Counted from the first letter of the stretch, positions 1 through 7,477 are shown. The stretch is 10,011 bases of DNA from Theodoxus fluviatilis (GCA_034096865.1 JAWQFJ010016686.1:1-10011), one strand, 5' to 3'. Notes: a model not told the origin generated them from the sequence alone. A program made the numbers and translations.

Positions 1-2
1 TA

Positions 3-1379
3 GCGTCTGAGTGGAGTAGACCGTTCTGGGAGAATCATACACTCTGCCAGGAGAGAGAGAGAGTTGAGGAATGTTTCGTTCCGTGTGTATCTCCTCGAAA
101 GCGGTGTGACACTGTGTTGAGTGATACCAGTGCGGCAGTTTTGCTGGTGCGAAGTGATGCTGTTGAAGATTGTGGAATGTCCAGCATTGGGGAGAGAGTT
201 GTGTTGTCTGGCATTGGCAGTGCGGGTCAGTGTGAGGAGGTTGTTGCTACTGAGGAGAGTCAGTGTGAGGAGGTTGTTGCTACTGAGGAGAGTCAGTGTG
301 AGGAGGTTGTTGCTACTGAGGAGAGTCAGTGTGAGGAGGTTGTTGCTACTGAGGAGAGTCAGTGTGAGGAGATTGTTGCTTGTGAGGATGTTGTTGCTAT
401 TGAGAAGAGTCAGTGTGAGGAAGGGAATGGAGTTCTCCCTTGTGAGCCCTTAGTGCTTGGAGGTTTAATGGAGAAGAGTGAGTTGGGAGACAGTGGTGTT
501 TTGCTGGGGTCAGAGAGGTGTGAAGTGTGCCCACTGAGAGAAGTGGAGGTTGAGAGTAGAGACGTGGCGGGTGAGATGCCTGAGGGTGATGTGAGTGAGG
601 ACAGTGAGATGGTTGCTTGTCGCTCGTTGGAGAGAGTGGGGATTGTCGGAGACAGGGTCAGAGTCGAAGACAGGGTCAGAGTCGAAGACAGGGTCAGAGT
701 CGGAGACAGGGTCAGAGTCGGAGACAGGGTCAGAGTCGGAGACAGGGTCAGGGACAGAGACGTAGTCAGGGACAGAGACGTAGTCAGGGACAGAGACGTA
801 GTCAGGGACAGAGACGTAGTCAGGGACAGAGACGTAGTCAGGGACAGAGACATAGTCAGGGATAGAGACAGAGAAGTGTCAGTGGTGAAGGTGGAGGGAG
901 AAGACAAGTGTGTGAGAGAGGAAGAAGTGGGAGGAGAAGACAAGTGGGTGAGAGAGGAAGAAGTGGAGGGAGAGGACAAGTGTATGAGAGAGGAAGAGAT
1001 GGAAGTTGGGCATGTAGTGTTCGGAGTCCTGTATGGGAAGTGTGAAGTTGAGAGGGGGGTGTTGATGTGTTCCACCCGGAAGAAGAGGGAGAAGTTGAAG
1101 GATGAGACTGAGAGGGGGGTGTTGATGTGTTCCACCCGGAAGAAGAGGGAGAAGTTGAAGGATGAGACTGAGAGTGGGGTGTTGATGCGTTCCACCCGGC
1201 GGAAGAGGAAGTGTGCGGAAGTTGAGCATGAGTCTTATGGGAAGACTGGTGTGGAGTTGGACGATGGAGGAGAGGAAGGAATGGAGATGAGAGAAATTGC
1301 GTGTGGTGGTGTGAGTCTCGGAGAGGCGAGCCACAGAGAGAGAAAATGGTTTGACTGGAGGAAGAGAAAGAAAGGCTAG
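3..1379 (+). CDS. Repetitive charged low-complexity protein, 5'-partial
   Basis: No known family is recognised. The frame is open from the left window edge to a TAG at 1377-1379, so the true start may lie upstream; the first in-frame ATG is at 177 (400 codons from there). After a short non-repetitive lead, the protein is built from five tandem arrays: QCEEVVATEES units, then DRVRVE, then RDRDVV, then a 12-residue acidic unit containing EDKCVREEE, then a 20-residue unit beginning ERGVLMCSTRKK. Every unit length is a multiple of three, so copy changes keep the frame. The ends are Lys/Arg-rich (the C-terminus ends in WRKRKKG). I see no signal peptide, membrane segment or catalytic motif. The repeats are very rich in Glu, Arg, Asp and Val, which suggests disorder or extended charged helix. 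Its place 328 nt before a polypurine tract and LTR-like start suggests a 3' ORF or C-terminal tail of an LTR retrotransposon, but a host exon is equally possible. The other frames across the arrays are also open because the repeats lack stops. Confidence 0.5.
   Translation, partial: ASEWSRPFWENHTLCQERERVEECFVPCVSPRKRCDTVLSDTSAAVLLVRSDAVEDCGMSSIGERVVLSGIGSAGQCEEVVATEESQCEEVVATEESQCEEVVATEESQCEEVVATEESQCEEIVACEDVVAIEKSQCEEGNGVLPCEPLVLGGLMEKSELGDSGVLLGSERCEVCPLREVEVESRDVAGEMPEGDVSEDSEMVACRSLERVGIVGDRVRVEDRVRVEDRVRVGDRVRVGDRVRVGDRVRDRDVVRDRDVVRDRDVVRDRDVVRDRDVVRDRDIVRDRDREVSVVKVEGEDKCVREEEVGGEDKWVREEEVEGEDKCMREEEMEVGHVVFGVLYGKCEVERGVLMCSTRKKREKLKDETERGVLMCSTRKKREKLKDETESGVLMRSTRRKRKCAEVEHESYGKTGVELDDGGEEGMEMREIACGGVSLGEASHRERKWFDWRKRKKG
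228..419 (+). repeat. 33-nt coding minisatellite (QCEEVVATEES units)
   Basis: Four identical 33-nt units start at 228, 261, 294 and 327. They are followed by a degenerate extended copy (360-410) and the start of another unit at 411. Each unit encodes 11 residues, QCEEVVATEES. The perfect identity of four copies points to recent expansion or homogenisation. Confidence 0.95.
651..749 (+). repeat. 18-nt coding minisatellite (DRVRVE/G units)
   Basis: Five 18-nt units of the form GACAGGGTCAGAGTCGRA start at 651, 669, 687, 705 and 723, with a half unit at 741-749. The only variation is A or G in the final codon, changing Glu to Gly. The array runs directly into the next 18-nt array, which shares the GACAG core, so the two probably arose from one ancestral unit. 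Confidence 0.95.
750..857 (+). repeat. 18-nt coding minisatellite (RDRDVV units)
   Basis: Six units of AGGGACAGAGACGTAGTC start at 750, 768, 786, 804, 822 and 840. The first five are identical and the last has CAT in place of CGT (Val to Ile in the protein). The unit encodes RDRDVV, an alternating acidic/basic repeat. A decaying remnant continues to about 876. Confidence 0.95.
891..998 (+). repeat. 36-nt coding repeat, three copies
   Basis: Three 36-nt units at 891, 927 and 963 each encode a 12-residue block with the core EDKCVREEE or a close variant (Cys to Trp in copy 2, Val to Met in copy 3). These copies differ more from one another than those of the 18-nt arrays, so this array looks older. 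Confidence 0.9.
1050..1206 (+). repeat. 60-nt coding repeat, two perfect copies plus partial
   Basis: Copies at 1050-1109 and 1110-1169 are identical over 60 nt. A third begins at 1170 and diverges after about 30 nt. The unit encodes 20 residues, starting ERGVLMCSTRKK and ending KLKDET; the CSTRKKR stretch is strongly basic. Confidence 0.93.
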
Positions 1380-1707
1380 ATTTAGAGAGAGGAATGAATG
1401 GGTGTGGGAATGAGAAAGAGTTGATGTGTTTGGCTGTTTATTGGAGTGTGCTGTGCAGAGAATGTGATGGGTGGAGTGTGAGAGTTTTGTGGGCCAGTGT
1501 GATGGTCAGGTGGTTGGCTGGTGCTTGATTTTGAAGTTGTTGTCTCTTCTTGTGTACTTCCCCGCCAACACAGGTGAAGTTTTGTGTTCTGCCATTTTTT
1601 GGGAAGGAGTTTTGAGGTGTTCCTGTTGTTAGGGAGAGTTTGTGCTGTTTTCTTGATTGTATTAGTAGTTGTGAAAAATGTCATACCCATAACATTTTTC
1701 TCATTGT
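1380..1707. other. Non-coding G/T-rich stretch after the repetitive ORF
   Basis: No convincing coding sequence is seen on either strand. The first part (1380-1420) is purine-rich and the rest is G/T-rich. A Thr/Pro-rich open frame on the minus strand is best explained by that composition. It probably represents the 3' untranslated part of the upstream ORF. Confidence 0.5.
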
Positions 1708-1717
1708 GGAAGGGAGG
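1708..1717 (+). other. Putative polypurine tract (LTR element)
   Basis: The ten purines GGAAGGGAGG sit immediately before TGTGGCGAG. In LTR retrotransposons the plus-strand primer is a purine run directly abutting the 3' LTR, which starts with TG. The match is good in form but short, and the second LTR is not in the window. Confidence 0.45.
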
Positions 1718-1901
1718 TGTGGCGAGACAACGTTTTCCATATCTTCTGTTTATTATTATTATTACCAGGTGTCTGCTGAGCCGTAGCCTTAGTGATTTTT
1801 TCCTTGCCCTGAGCCGGTGTTAGCAGAGAAATGACCCCTGTGTAAGGAGAGTGACTTGGATGTGTTAGGAGTTGTGGACTCCACTGGCGTTTTCACGTCA
1901 A

Positions 1902-2006
1902 CCAATCTATGACTTTCAGCTAGTGAACTGATCAATCAGAGCGGAGTGGGATGAGCTGTGGGGATTGGACAGAGTGAACAGCGTGACGTCAGAGAGTGCA
2001 TTTAAG
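1902..2006 (+). promoter_or_regulatory. Candidate RNA polymerase II promoter (CCAAT, CRE, TATA-like)
   Basis: Within 105 bp there is a CCAAT box (1902-1906), an inverted CCAAT (ATTGG, 1964-1968), a full palindromic cAMP-response element TGACGTCA (1984-1991) and a TATA-like TTTAAG (2001-2006). The order and spacing are those of a compact pol II promoter, placing a start near 2030. It would act as the U3 promoter if the LTR call is right. Confidence 0.45.
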
Positions 2007-2223
2007 CAAGTGTTGCAGAATGTTCAGGGCGCCATTACATTTATTTTTTAGCAAAGCAGAATCCTCGAAGATGCTGGCGCCCTGCTTAGGATAGGTGTTT
2101 TTCCCTTGGCGGTGGCCATGTAATGATAAGAAGTAAGGAGAATGATAGCGGAGAAAAGCCGCAGCCCGCCCGGAACCGACTAGAAGAAAACCCCCTTGCC
2201 AGTGGGGTGATGAAGTGGTGGAT

Positions 2224-2269
2224 TGCCTGCTTGCCTGCCTGCCTGCCGGCCTGCTTGCCTGCTTGCCTG
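2224..2269. repeat. TGCC/TGCT tetranucleotide repeat
   Basis: About eleven TGCC or TGCT units in tandem with one CGGC interruption. The open frames across it (Leu-Pro-Ala-Cys on plus, Lys-Gln-Ala-Gly on minus) are by-products of the repeat. Confidence 0.85.
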
Positions 2270-2279
2270 AAGCGAGGCG

Positions 2280-3060
2280 GCCTGTCTCGCAGAAGAACCG
2301 ACTCCTCTGCAGAAATGACGAAGAAAGACCAAGTCCCCTCCATCTCTATGAACCCGAACTAGAACACCAGAGAGAATGGCGAGTCTCCGTGTTTTTTCAT
2401 CGTTGTGGTGAATTTCCCGAGTCACCGGCTGCAATGTCGGTGCACTCAAACCCCTCCCCCCCTGTTTCTCAACCCCTGTGTAGCACGCATTAGGCGTGGG
2501 GGTTAAGCCCGTGCAACAACTGCTCCACGGTTTCATCCAGAGGTCAGATAAGTACATTGTTCTTTTATTTGGCTCAGGGCAGACGTTTATTTTCCATGTT
2601 TGTTTTCCCTCCTCGCGAGTTTTGTCATGACTGCTGAATCCTTGTTTAACTATGATTGCATTTGATGAATTTTGTGGCGCTTGACGCCCTTTCCCCTTTC
2701 TAGGGTGATTGCAGATGAATGATTAAAATATCCATTTGAATATTGATACTGGTTTTGCCATTTCTTTACTGTCAGACAGTTTACATCAGTAGTTTGAGTG
2801 AGGAAATGAAGGTGCGTGCATTGGTTCTCCAAGATTTTACCCCTAGACATTGAAACAAGCCATTTAATTTATTCAGTTGGGATGAGTTAAATTAACGTAA
2901 AGAACGAGCACGTCACAAGCCCTATTACAGTTTATTTTTAGTCTTATTTTTAGTATTATTAGTCGTTAGCTTTAAATTTTTTTAAAGATGTTCTCTCCCC
3001 ACCTCCCCTTTTCTCCCTCCCCCCTTCCCCCTTTCTCCCCCCAAACAAAATGTTCGAAGT
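2280..3060. other. No gene recognised; ends in a pyrimidine-rich tract
   Basis: Short frames occur on both strands but none has a recognisable domain or supporting signals. From 2910 to 2980 the sequence is A/T-rich. From about 2993 to 3043 it is almost entirely C and T on the plus strand. The poly(A) signal at 3072 follows. The stretch fits the transcribed part of the proposed LTR. Confidence 0.5.
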
Positions 3061-3071
3061 ATGTTTGAAGT

Positions 3072-3112
3072 AATAAATGCTTTCTTTGAAAACAAATCGT
3101 GTCTGTTTTGTG
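3072..3112 (+). terminator. Poly(A) signal AATAAA with GT-rich downstream element
   Basis: AATAAA lies at 3072-3077 and a GT-rich stretch (GTGTCTGTTTTGTG) at 3099-3112. The 22-nt gap is the usual distance for cleavage and polyadenylation. It would end transcripts coming from the left, including those of the putative LTR element. Confidence 0.55.
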
Positions 3113-3221
3113 AGGCCGTTTACTAGACATGCACTCACTACACATCACTGGAATCTCGTCAAAGGCGGTAGTCAGTGGAGAATAGACTGCCTTGTTCTTG
3201 ACTTTGAGTACTACTCTTGGA

Positions 3222-3316
3222 TCTCTCTCTCTTTCTCTCTCTCTCTCTCACTCTCTCTCTCACTCTCTCTGTGTCTCTCTCTCTTTCTCTCTCCCTTCTC
3301 TCTCTCTTTCTTTCTT

Positions 3317-3381
<65 letters not shown>

Positions 3382-3577
3382 TTCTCTCTCTCTTTCTCTC
3401 TCTTTCTCTCTCTCTCTCTCTTTCTCCCTCTCTCTCTTTCTATCTCTCTCTTTCTCTCTCTCTCTTTCTCTCTTTCTCTTTCTCTCTCACTCTCTCTCTC
3501 ACTCTCTCTCTCTGTCTCTCTCTCTTTCTCTCTCCCTTCTCTCTCTCTTTCTTTCTTTCTCTCTCTCTCTCACTCTC

Positions 3578-3608
<31 letters not shown>

Positions 3609-3727
3609 TTCTCTCTCTCTCACTCTCTCTCTTTCTCTCTCTCTCTTTCTCTCTCTGTTTCTCTCTCTCTTTCTCTCTCTCTCACTCTCTCTCACTCTCT
3701 CTTTCTCTCTCTTTCTCTCTCTCACTC

Positions 3728-3758
<31 letters not shown>

Positions 3759-3819
3759 TTTTCTCTCTTTCACTCTCCCTCACTCTCTCTCTTTCTCTCT
3801 CTCTCTCTTTCTCTTTCTC
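3222..3819. repeat. Imperfect TC (GA) microsatellite array, ~600 bp
   Basis: The plus strand is an almost unbroken run of C and T, based on TC dinucleotides with frequent TTTC and occasional CACT, GTCT and CCCTT variants. All three plus frames stay open and would give Ser/Leu/Phe polymers; these are artefacts. A variant-rich block near 3250-3320 recurs near 3490-3560, with an offset of about 241 nt. The left boundary adjoins unique sequence and the right boundary adjoins the LINE fragment. Confidence 0.97.
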
Positions 3820-3820
3820 G

Positions 3821-4962
3821 GAGACTATTAAGTCTATCAACACCCAATTTGGCATGATGGATTAGGATGACAAGACTAAAGTGATGGTTTTTAGAAGGGG
3901 CGATTATCTAGGCAAAGGAGAGCGATGGACCATAGACGGTGACAAGCTGGAGGTAGTGAACCAGTACAAATATTTGGGTTTGGTTTTCACAACAAAACTA
4001 TCACTATCGACAACCCTCGACTGTCAAGTGTTAGGAGCAAAACACAAAACGTTGGACTTGATACAGACAATGAGGAATTTACACACACAAAGTGTCACCG
4101 TGTTTTTTAAACTCTTTGATGCCCAAGTTCAACCATCTCTATTATATGGCTCACAGGCCAGAAGGGAGAACATTGAAAAAGCCCATACTTTTGTGTGCAA
4201 GCGTTTTCTTAATGTGGACCTGAAATCTCCCAATACAATATGTTACAGTGAGTTGGGCAGGTATCCCTTATTCGTTACAACCACGCTTCAAGCTGTCAAG
4301 TATTGGCTACGAGTGTGCAAGATGCCCGATTCAAGTATAGCAAAGCAAGCATACCTAATGTTGATCCGATCAAATTTGCCCGAGAGGATGAACTGGGCAA
4401 AGTCTGTACAAACATGTCTATCTAAACTAGGCTTTGCTTATGTATGGATCAATGGTGGCACTCAAAACTAGAAGGGTTTGATTAGGTGTCATAGACAGAA
4501 ATTACGGGATTTTTATCTGCTGGAGTGGAATTCGAGAATTACCTATAGCTTTAGATTTGATTTCTATAGATGTTTTAAAGATTCATTTTCATGTGAACAT
4601 TACTTGTCTTGTATGAACATAAAAAATTTCGTGATGCTTTGGCACGGTTCCGTGTAGGATGCACAACTTTGAGAATTAATTCACGGTCGACAAGAGCAGA
4701 TAATGTCTTGAAGTGCCCTGTATGTAATTGCAGTCAAATCGAATGCGAAATTCACTTCTTAATGTACTGTCCAGAATACTATGACATTAGACAAAAGTAA
4801 TCGTCAAAACATATGCAAAATGTTCATTTCAGTATAACCTACTTGATGAAGGGAAAAGACGAACGGAAGATCCGTGACGTCGCAATGTTTGTTCATTATG
4901 CGTTCCAAAGACGCCTGCAGAAACTGCAAGACACTGCTTCAAACACGCAGGGTAAAGAGTAA
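3821..4962 (+). pseudogene. LINE ORF2 remnant: RT thumb and C-terminal zinc knuckle
   Basis: The encoded text carries LINE ORF2 hallmarks just downstream of the RT catalytic core: DDKTKVMVFRRGD at 3866-3904, then YKYLGLVF, VFFKLFDAQVQPSLLYGS and KRFLNV. After a gap come RDALARFRVG and a CPVC...H...C zinc knuckle near 4708-4770. The catalytic RT motifs and endonuclease are missing through 5' truncation. It is dead. In-frame TAG stops lie at 3863 and 4469, and the same frame resumes after 4471 with CHRQKLRDFYLLEW. The A-run near 4618-4624 carries a one-base loss that shifts the frame to the zinc-knuckle segment. That segment meets TAA at 4798, and further shifts occur just before it and near 4874. 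The last segment (RDVAMFVHYAFQRRLQ) ends at TAA 4960-4962. It would have supplied reverse transcription for the element. Confidence 0.85.
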
Positions 4963-5172
4963 CGCAACTAACGCGATATCTTACTTTTTATTCCAATGTA
5001 CATTTACCCATTATACTTCTAGGAAATCTTGATGTTTGTATTTTTCAAAGTCATGTGCTTTCCCCACACGTTGTGTATAGTAGAGAATCTTACGCATTGC
5101 ATACTTCGTTTTTAACTTGTAAATCTATTCATCTTCAACAATGGGTTGTCGGCCGCAAATAAAGAATCAATA
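4963..5172 (+). other. LINE 3' untranslated region with AATAAA
   Basis: An A/T-rich stretch follows the ORF2 stop and leads into GGCCGCAAATAAAGAATC. The AATAAA at 5158-5163 sits nine bases before the terminal TC repeat. That is the usual place for the last few bases of elements ending in a simple repeat rather than poly(A). Confidence 0.65.
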
Positions 5173-5196
5173 TCTCTCTCTCTCTCTCTCTCTCTC
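5173..5196 (+). repeat. (TC)12 tail of the LINE
   Basis: Twelve perfect TC units follow the LINE 3' end. Many jockey/I-like LINEs end in a short tandem repeat. Here the same dinucleotide also makes up the long array at the element's 5' boundary. Confidence 0.9.
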
Positions 5197-5257
5197 AACA
5201 ACTTTATAATACATCTCTTTCTCTTTCGTTCTTTTTTCGGCTATAAGGAGATAAATC

Positions 5258-5315
5258 CCCAAATCCCCCACCCCCCACCGCCCACCCCCCACCCCAGCCC
5301 TTCCCATCCACCCCT
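5258..5315. repeat. C-rich (ACCCCCC-like) tract
   Basis: A run dominated by CCCCCCAC and CCCACC blocks on the plus strand. The complementary strand has several G-runs of four to six, so G-quadruplex formation is possible. No coding signal is seen. Confidence 0.7.
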
Positions 5316-5401
5316 GACTACTCAGCAGACTTGCTTCTTTGCTGTTCTTGTTAATTAGATCACTTGTTTGTCTAGGAACGAATTCATGACAGTACAGGGA
5401 A

Positions 5402-5493
<92 letters not shown>

Positions 5494-5530
5494 CGATTGA
5501 TGTTGATGATTGATGTTGATGATGATGAGA
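5402..5530. repeat. (GAT)30 microsatellite with degenerate right edge
   Basis: Thirty perfect GAT units run from 5402 to 5491, then GAC and a degenerate GATTGATGTT region to about 5530. On the minus strand the frames read as polyserine, polyhistidine or polyisoleucine; the mixture of three homopolymers and the lack of a gene context show these are not proteins. Confidence 0.97.
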
Positions 5531-5810
5531 ACTGCAATGTATACCTCCTCCCCCAATTTCTTTCTTTCCGTAAATAAAATGTTTTAAAAAGGAAGAAAAG
5601 AGAAAACTTTTTAAAAGGTGCATTTGGTGTTATTATCGTGATAATTTTCCATCCAAATTATTTTTAATCGTGTGTTAGAAATGATGAGTTCTGGACAGAT
5701 TTAAGATGTTTCAATGCTGTACTTTAAAACAAAGAAATTATGAAACACACGTTCAGAAGCCATGTCCAGACGTTATTAAGGTCAACTAAAACAGTCATAC
5801 GAGTGAGATA
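5531..5810. other. A/T-rich intergenic stretch, nothing recognised
   Basis: No coding region, RNA gene or transposon end is seen. An AATAAA at 5573-5578 has no upstream gene to serve. Composition is A/T-rich. Confidence 0.5.
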
Positions 5811-6110
5811 TTATCGGGAGGTGATCGTGTGAAGGGTGCATACATGCATTCCGACTACTGATGGTAGCACAAGATGACGAGGGAACCCAATTAAGAATCT
5901 TACTGTACTTTTTACGTTTTGAAACATTTGCCTATAGTCCTTGTGCCTTGTAGTTGTACTGCGACCAGACATTACTTCTGGTTCCATTGCTTTGACACGA
6001 GACAGCAAGCTATTTACATAGCGTTGGAAATGCAAATTTGACAATTTTGATTTGCATTTGATGTTTTGTTGCAGTTGGTCGAATCTTCCCCACAGGAGGT
6101 GTAGTCTAGC
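5811..6110 (-). pseudogene. Degenerate coding fragment with Cys-rich module (copy A)
   Basis: Read on the minus strand, one frame gives CGEDSTNCNKTSNANQNCQ followed by IC and ISN before a stop near 6016. A neighbouring frame carries on with LLSRVKAMEPEVMSGRSTTT and then HKDYRQMFQNVKSTVRFLIG. Together they look like one ancestral protein broken by a frameshift near 6015-6040. The CxxC pair (CQIC) matches copy B at 8427-8600, where the first CxxC is also kept; here the first Cys of that pair has been lost. I do not recognise the family. It may be a transposon-derived zinc-binding module or a duplicated host exon. Confidence 0.4.
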
Positions 6111-6113
6111 AAA

Positions 6114-6137
6114 GGTGTGTGCGTGCGTGCGTCGTGC

Positions 6138-6189
<52 letters not shown>

Positions 6190-6240
6190 TGTGTGTATGT
6201 GTGCGTGCGCGAGCGTGCGTGTGAGCGCACACACGCTCAC
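6114..6240. repeat. (TG)25 microsatellite with TGCG flanks
   Basis: The perfect (TG)25 core spans 6139-6188, flanked by GTGCG variants. The right flank contains a near-hairpin around 6211-6238 (GAGCGTGCGTGTG against CACACACGCTC). Long alternating purine-pyrimidine sequence of this type can adopt Z-DNA. The Thr-His frames on the minus strand are artefacts. Confidence 0.93.
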
Positions 6241-6708
6241 GCTATATGCATGTCTGCCTGAGAGAATGAACTGCTAGATAGATCAGACAATGCATTTGTG
6301 AACCGTGACTAAATATCGGACAAAGCCAGCCGCTGATTAGTTGTCTACAGAGAAATGCGCGCTTCTTATTTTACTGCTTTGCTTTTGCCGATCGGCTGCT
6401 GGAAAACATTCGGCAACGTGGACATTTTGGTCACAGCAGTTCTTTACACGCGCAATTTGCAACATAATCGGTTCTTCTCAACAAATGTATTAAATAAATG
6501 ATAATCCATACTTTGCTCATCTGTACATGAACATTTCGATAAGATTGAAAAAAGTACGTTCTGGAAACACCGACATTTGAATACGTCAGTATCAAAAGCA
6601 ACGCGCAAGGATACAGTGGATCCTCTTGATAAGTAACCAATCGACAGAAAACGGCGCGAAATGGATGTCTCGCGACCAATCTACAGCCGGCTGCGCATGG
6701 TATTTAGA
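6241..6708. other. Intergenic stretch, nothing recognised
   Basis: Short frames only, none with a recognisable motif or splice context. It lies between the TG microsatellite and the foldback element and appears to be ordinary unique sequence. Confidence 0.5.
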
Positions 6709-6713
6709 CGCAT
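6709..6713. other. Target-site duplication CGCAT, left copy
   Basis: CGCAT abuts the outer end of the left terminal repeat and is repeated in the same orientation at 7478-7482. A 5-bp match has a modest chance of arising at random, but its position at both exact termini supports insertion. Confidence 0.7.
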
Positions 6714-6780
6714 TGTAGCGTGGAAAATAGTGACCCGTGGAAAACAGTTACCGGAAGTCATCGCAGAGTTATCTGCTCGG
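6714..6780 (+). repeat. Left terminal inverted repeat (67 bp)
   Basis: Perfect reverse complement of 7411-7477. The match stops exactly at the target duplication outside and at TCTGCTCGG inside. Confidence 0.95.
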
Positions 6781-6830
6781 GACGTGCTGAAAATTCAACT
6801 CTAAAAAGAGACGGCACCCGCCACTCCGCC

Positions 6831-6981
6831 TGACTGACTTGGCACACCCGGGGAGTTAATGCAAGATCCGGCCGCGTTAATATATCTGCGTTTTGTGACA
6901 AGCGTCTTGCTCGGCGGTACTGTACTCCATGCACCTTAACGGTGCGCGTGATTCGGGTGTAATCTTAAGCTAAACGACGTT
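6831..6981 (+). repeat. Inner inverted repeat, left arm (151 bp)
   Basis: Pairs with 7022-7172 with only a handful of differences, including a shifted pair of single-base indels near 6857-6863. It contains a small palindrome GCACCTTAACGGTGC. The left spacer to the terminal repeat is 50 nt while the right spacer is 238 nt, so the element is asymmetric outside the palindrome. Confidence 0.93.
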
Positions 6982-7021
6982 TATTGGCGCTGCTGAAATG
7001 GGCGAAGTCGGAAACATTCGG

Positions 7022-7172
7022 AACGTCGTTTAGCTTCAGATTACACCCGAATCACGCGCACCGTTAAGGTGCATGGAGTACAGAACCGCCGAGCAAGACG
7101 TTTGTCACAAAACGCAGATATATTAACGCGGCCGGATCTTAGCATAACTCCCCGGGCGTGCCAAGTCAGTCA
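7022..7172 (-). repeat. Inner inverted repeat, right arm (151 bp)
   Basis: Reverse complement of 6831-6981 at about 96% identity, separated from it by the 40-nt loop 6982-7021. A TATAAAA motif lies just outside it at 7185-7191 in the longer right spacer. Confidence 0.93.
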
Positions 7173-7410
7173 ACGGTCGCGTTTTATAAAACCAGACTAC
7201 AAATAGACTACAGGGAGGTGACTCCCATATTATTTCCGGCAGGGAGACGGCTTTTCACGGGAAAAAACTTTTTTGAACGCTACATTATGTGTTAAACGAC
7301 ACAAATGCACCAAAAACACAAAAACTCGTAAAGCAACTAATGCGTCGTTTGTCGGGATATATTCCATGCGAAGAACAGGTGCAGGAGCGATAAATCGCAT
7401 AAAGAGAGAG

Positions 7411-7477
7411 CCGAGCAGATAACTCTGCGATGACTTCCGGTAACTGTTTTCCACGGGTCACTATTTTCCACGCTACA
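7411..7477 (-). repeat. Right terminal inverted repeat (67 bp)
   Basis: Perfect reverse complement of 6714-6780, ending CGCTACA directly before the second CGCAT. Confidence 0.95.

Larger units (their letters stand above)
1718..3144 (+). mobile_element. Putative 3' LTR of an LTR retrotransposon
   Basis: The proposed start is TGTGGCGAG at 1718, directly after the polypurine tract. The interior then has the order expected of an LTR: promoter-like elements (CCAAT 1902, ATTGG 1964, CRE 1984, TATA-like 2001), a long transcribed stretch, and AATAAA at 3072 with a GT-rich element at 3099-3112. The right end is uncertain; ACA at 3142-3144 would pair with the starting TGT, and 3127-3129 is an alternative. 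A length near 1.4 kb is large but known for such elements. With only one copy visible, this rests on architecture alone. The alternative is an unrelated promoter and short non-coding transcript. Confidence 0.35.
3821..5196 (+). mobile_element. 5'-truncated LINE (non-LTR retrotransposon) 3' end
   Basis: This is the 3' part of a LINE: the end of reverse transcriptase, the C-terminal zinc-knuckle region, a roughly 200-nt 3'UTR, AATAAA at 5158 and a (TC)12 tail at 5173-5196. Homology starts abruptly at the edge of the TC array, as expected for a 5' truncation. The coding text resembles the jockey/I group of LINEs common in molluscs and fish (known family, recalled from memory). No target-site duplication can be defined because both flanks are TC repeat. 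Confidence 0.85.
6714..7477. mobile_element. Non-autonomous foldback DNA element (MITE-like), 764 bp
   Basis: The element begins TGTAGCGTGGAAAATAG and ends with the exact reverse complement. The terminal inverted repeats, 6714-6780 and 7411-7477, match at 67 of 67 positions. Flanking CGCAT at 6709-6713 and 7478-7482 is a direct 5-bp target duplication. Inside is a second inverted repeat of 151 bp per arm (6831-6981 and 7022-7172, about 96% identical) around a 40-nt loop. No transposase is encoded, so it depended on enzymes supplied elsewhere. TG...CA termini with a 5-bp duplication recall elements moved by integrase-like DDE enzymes, but the superfamily cannot be assigned by eye. The perfect terminal repeats suggest fairly recent movement or gene conversion. 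Confidence 0.88.

Noticed and set aside
410..1195. Long Ser/Thr/Leu-rich open frame on the minus strand
   Set aside because: It is the antisense of the tandem arrays, which lack stops in several frames. The plus-strand frame runs further at both ends, from the window edge to 1379, and has a more varied protein sequence.
228..1206. CRISPR-like array
   Set aside because: The repeats adjoin with no unique spacers and are coding minisatellites in eukaryotic DNA.
177..1379. Retroviral-type envelope gene in the position before an LTR
   Set aside because: No signal peptide, no transmembrane segment and no envelope motifs; the protein is repetitive and charged.
1382..1690. 102-codon Thr/Pro/His-rich frame on the minus strand
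   Set aside because: A by-product of G/T-rich plus-strand composition; no domain, start context or splice signal.
2049..2085. TGGCGCC near 2074 as a retroviral primer-binding site
   Set aside because: Only the first eight bases fit a lysine-tRNA site and it lies inside the proposed LTR, not after it.
3077..3865. Long Ser/Leu/Phe open frames through the TC array in three plus frames
   Set aside because: Any TC repeat stays open in all frames. Composition is purely the repeat, with no gene signals.
5167..5623. Polyserine, polyhistidine and polyisoleucine frames on the minus strand
   Set aside because: They are the three readings of the GAT microsatellite and have no supporting context.
6014..6232. 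Thr-His repeat protein on the minus strand
   Set aside because: The repeat part is only the (TG)n microsatellite; the downstream part is kept separately as the degenerate Cys-rich copy A.
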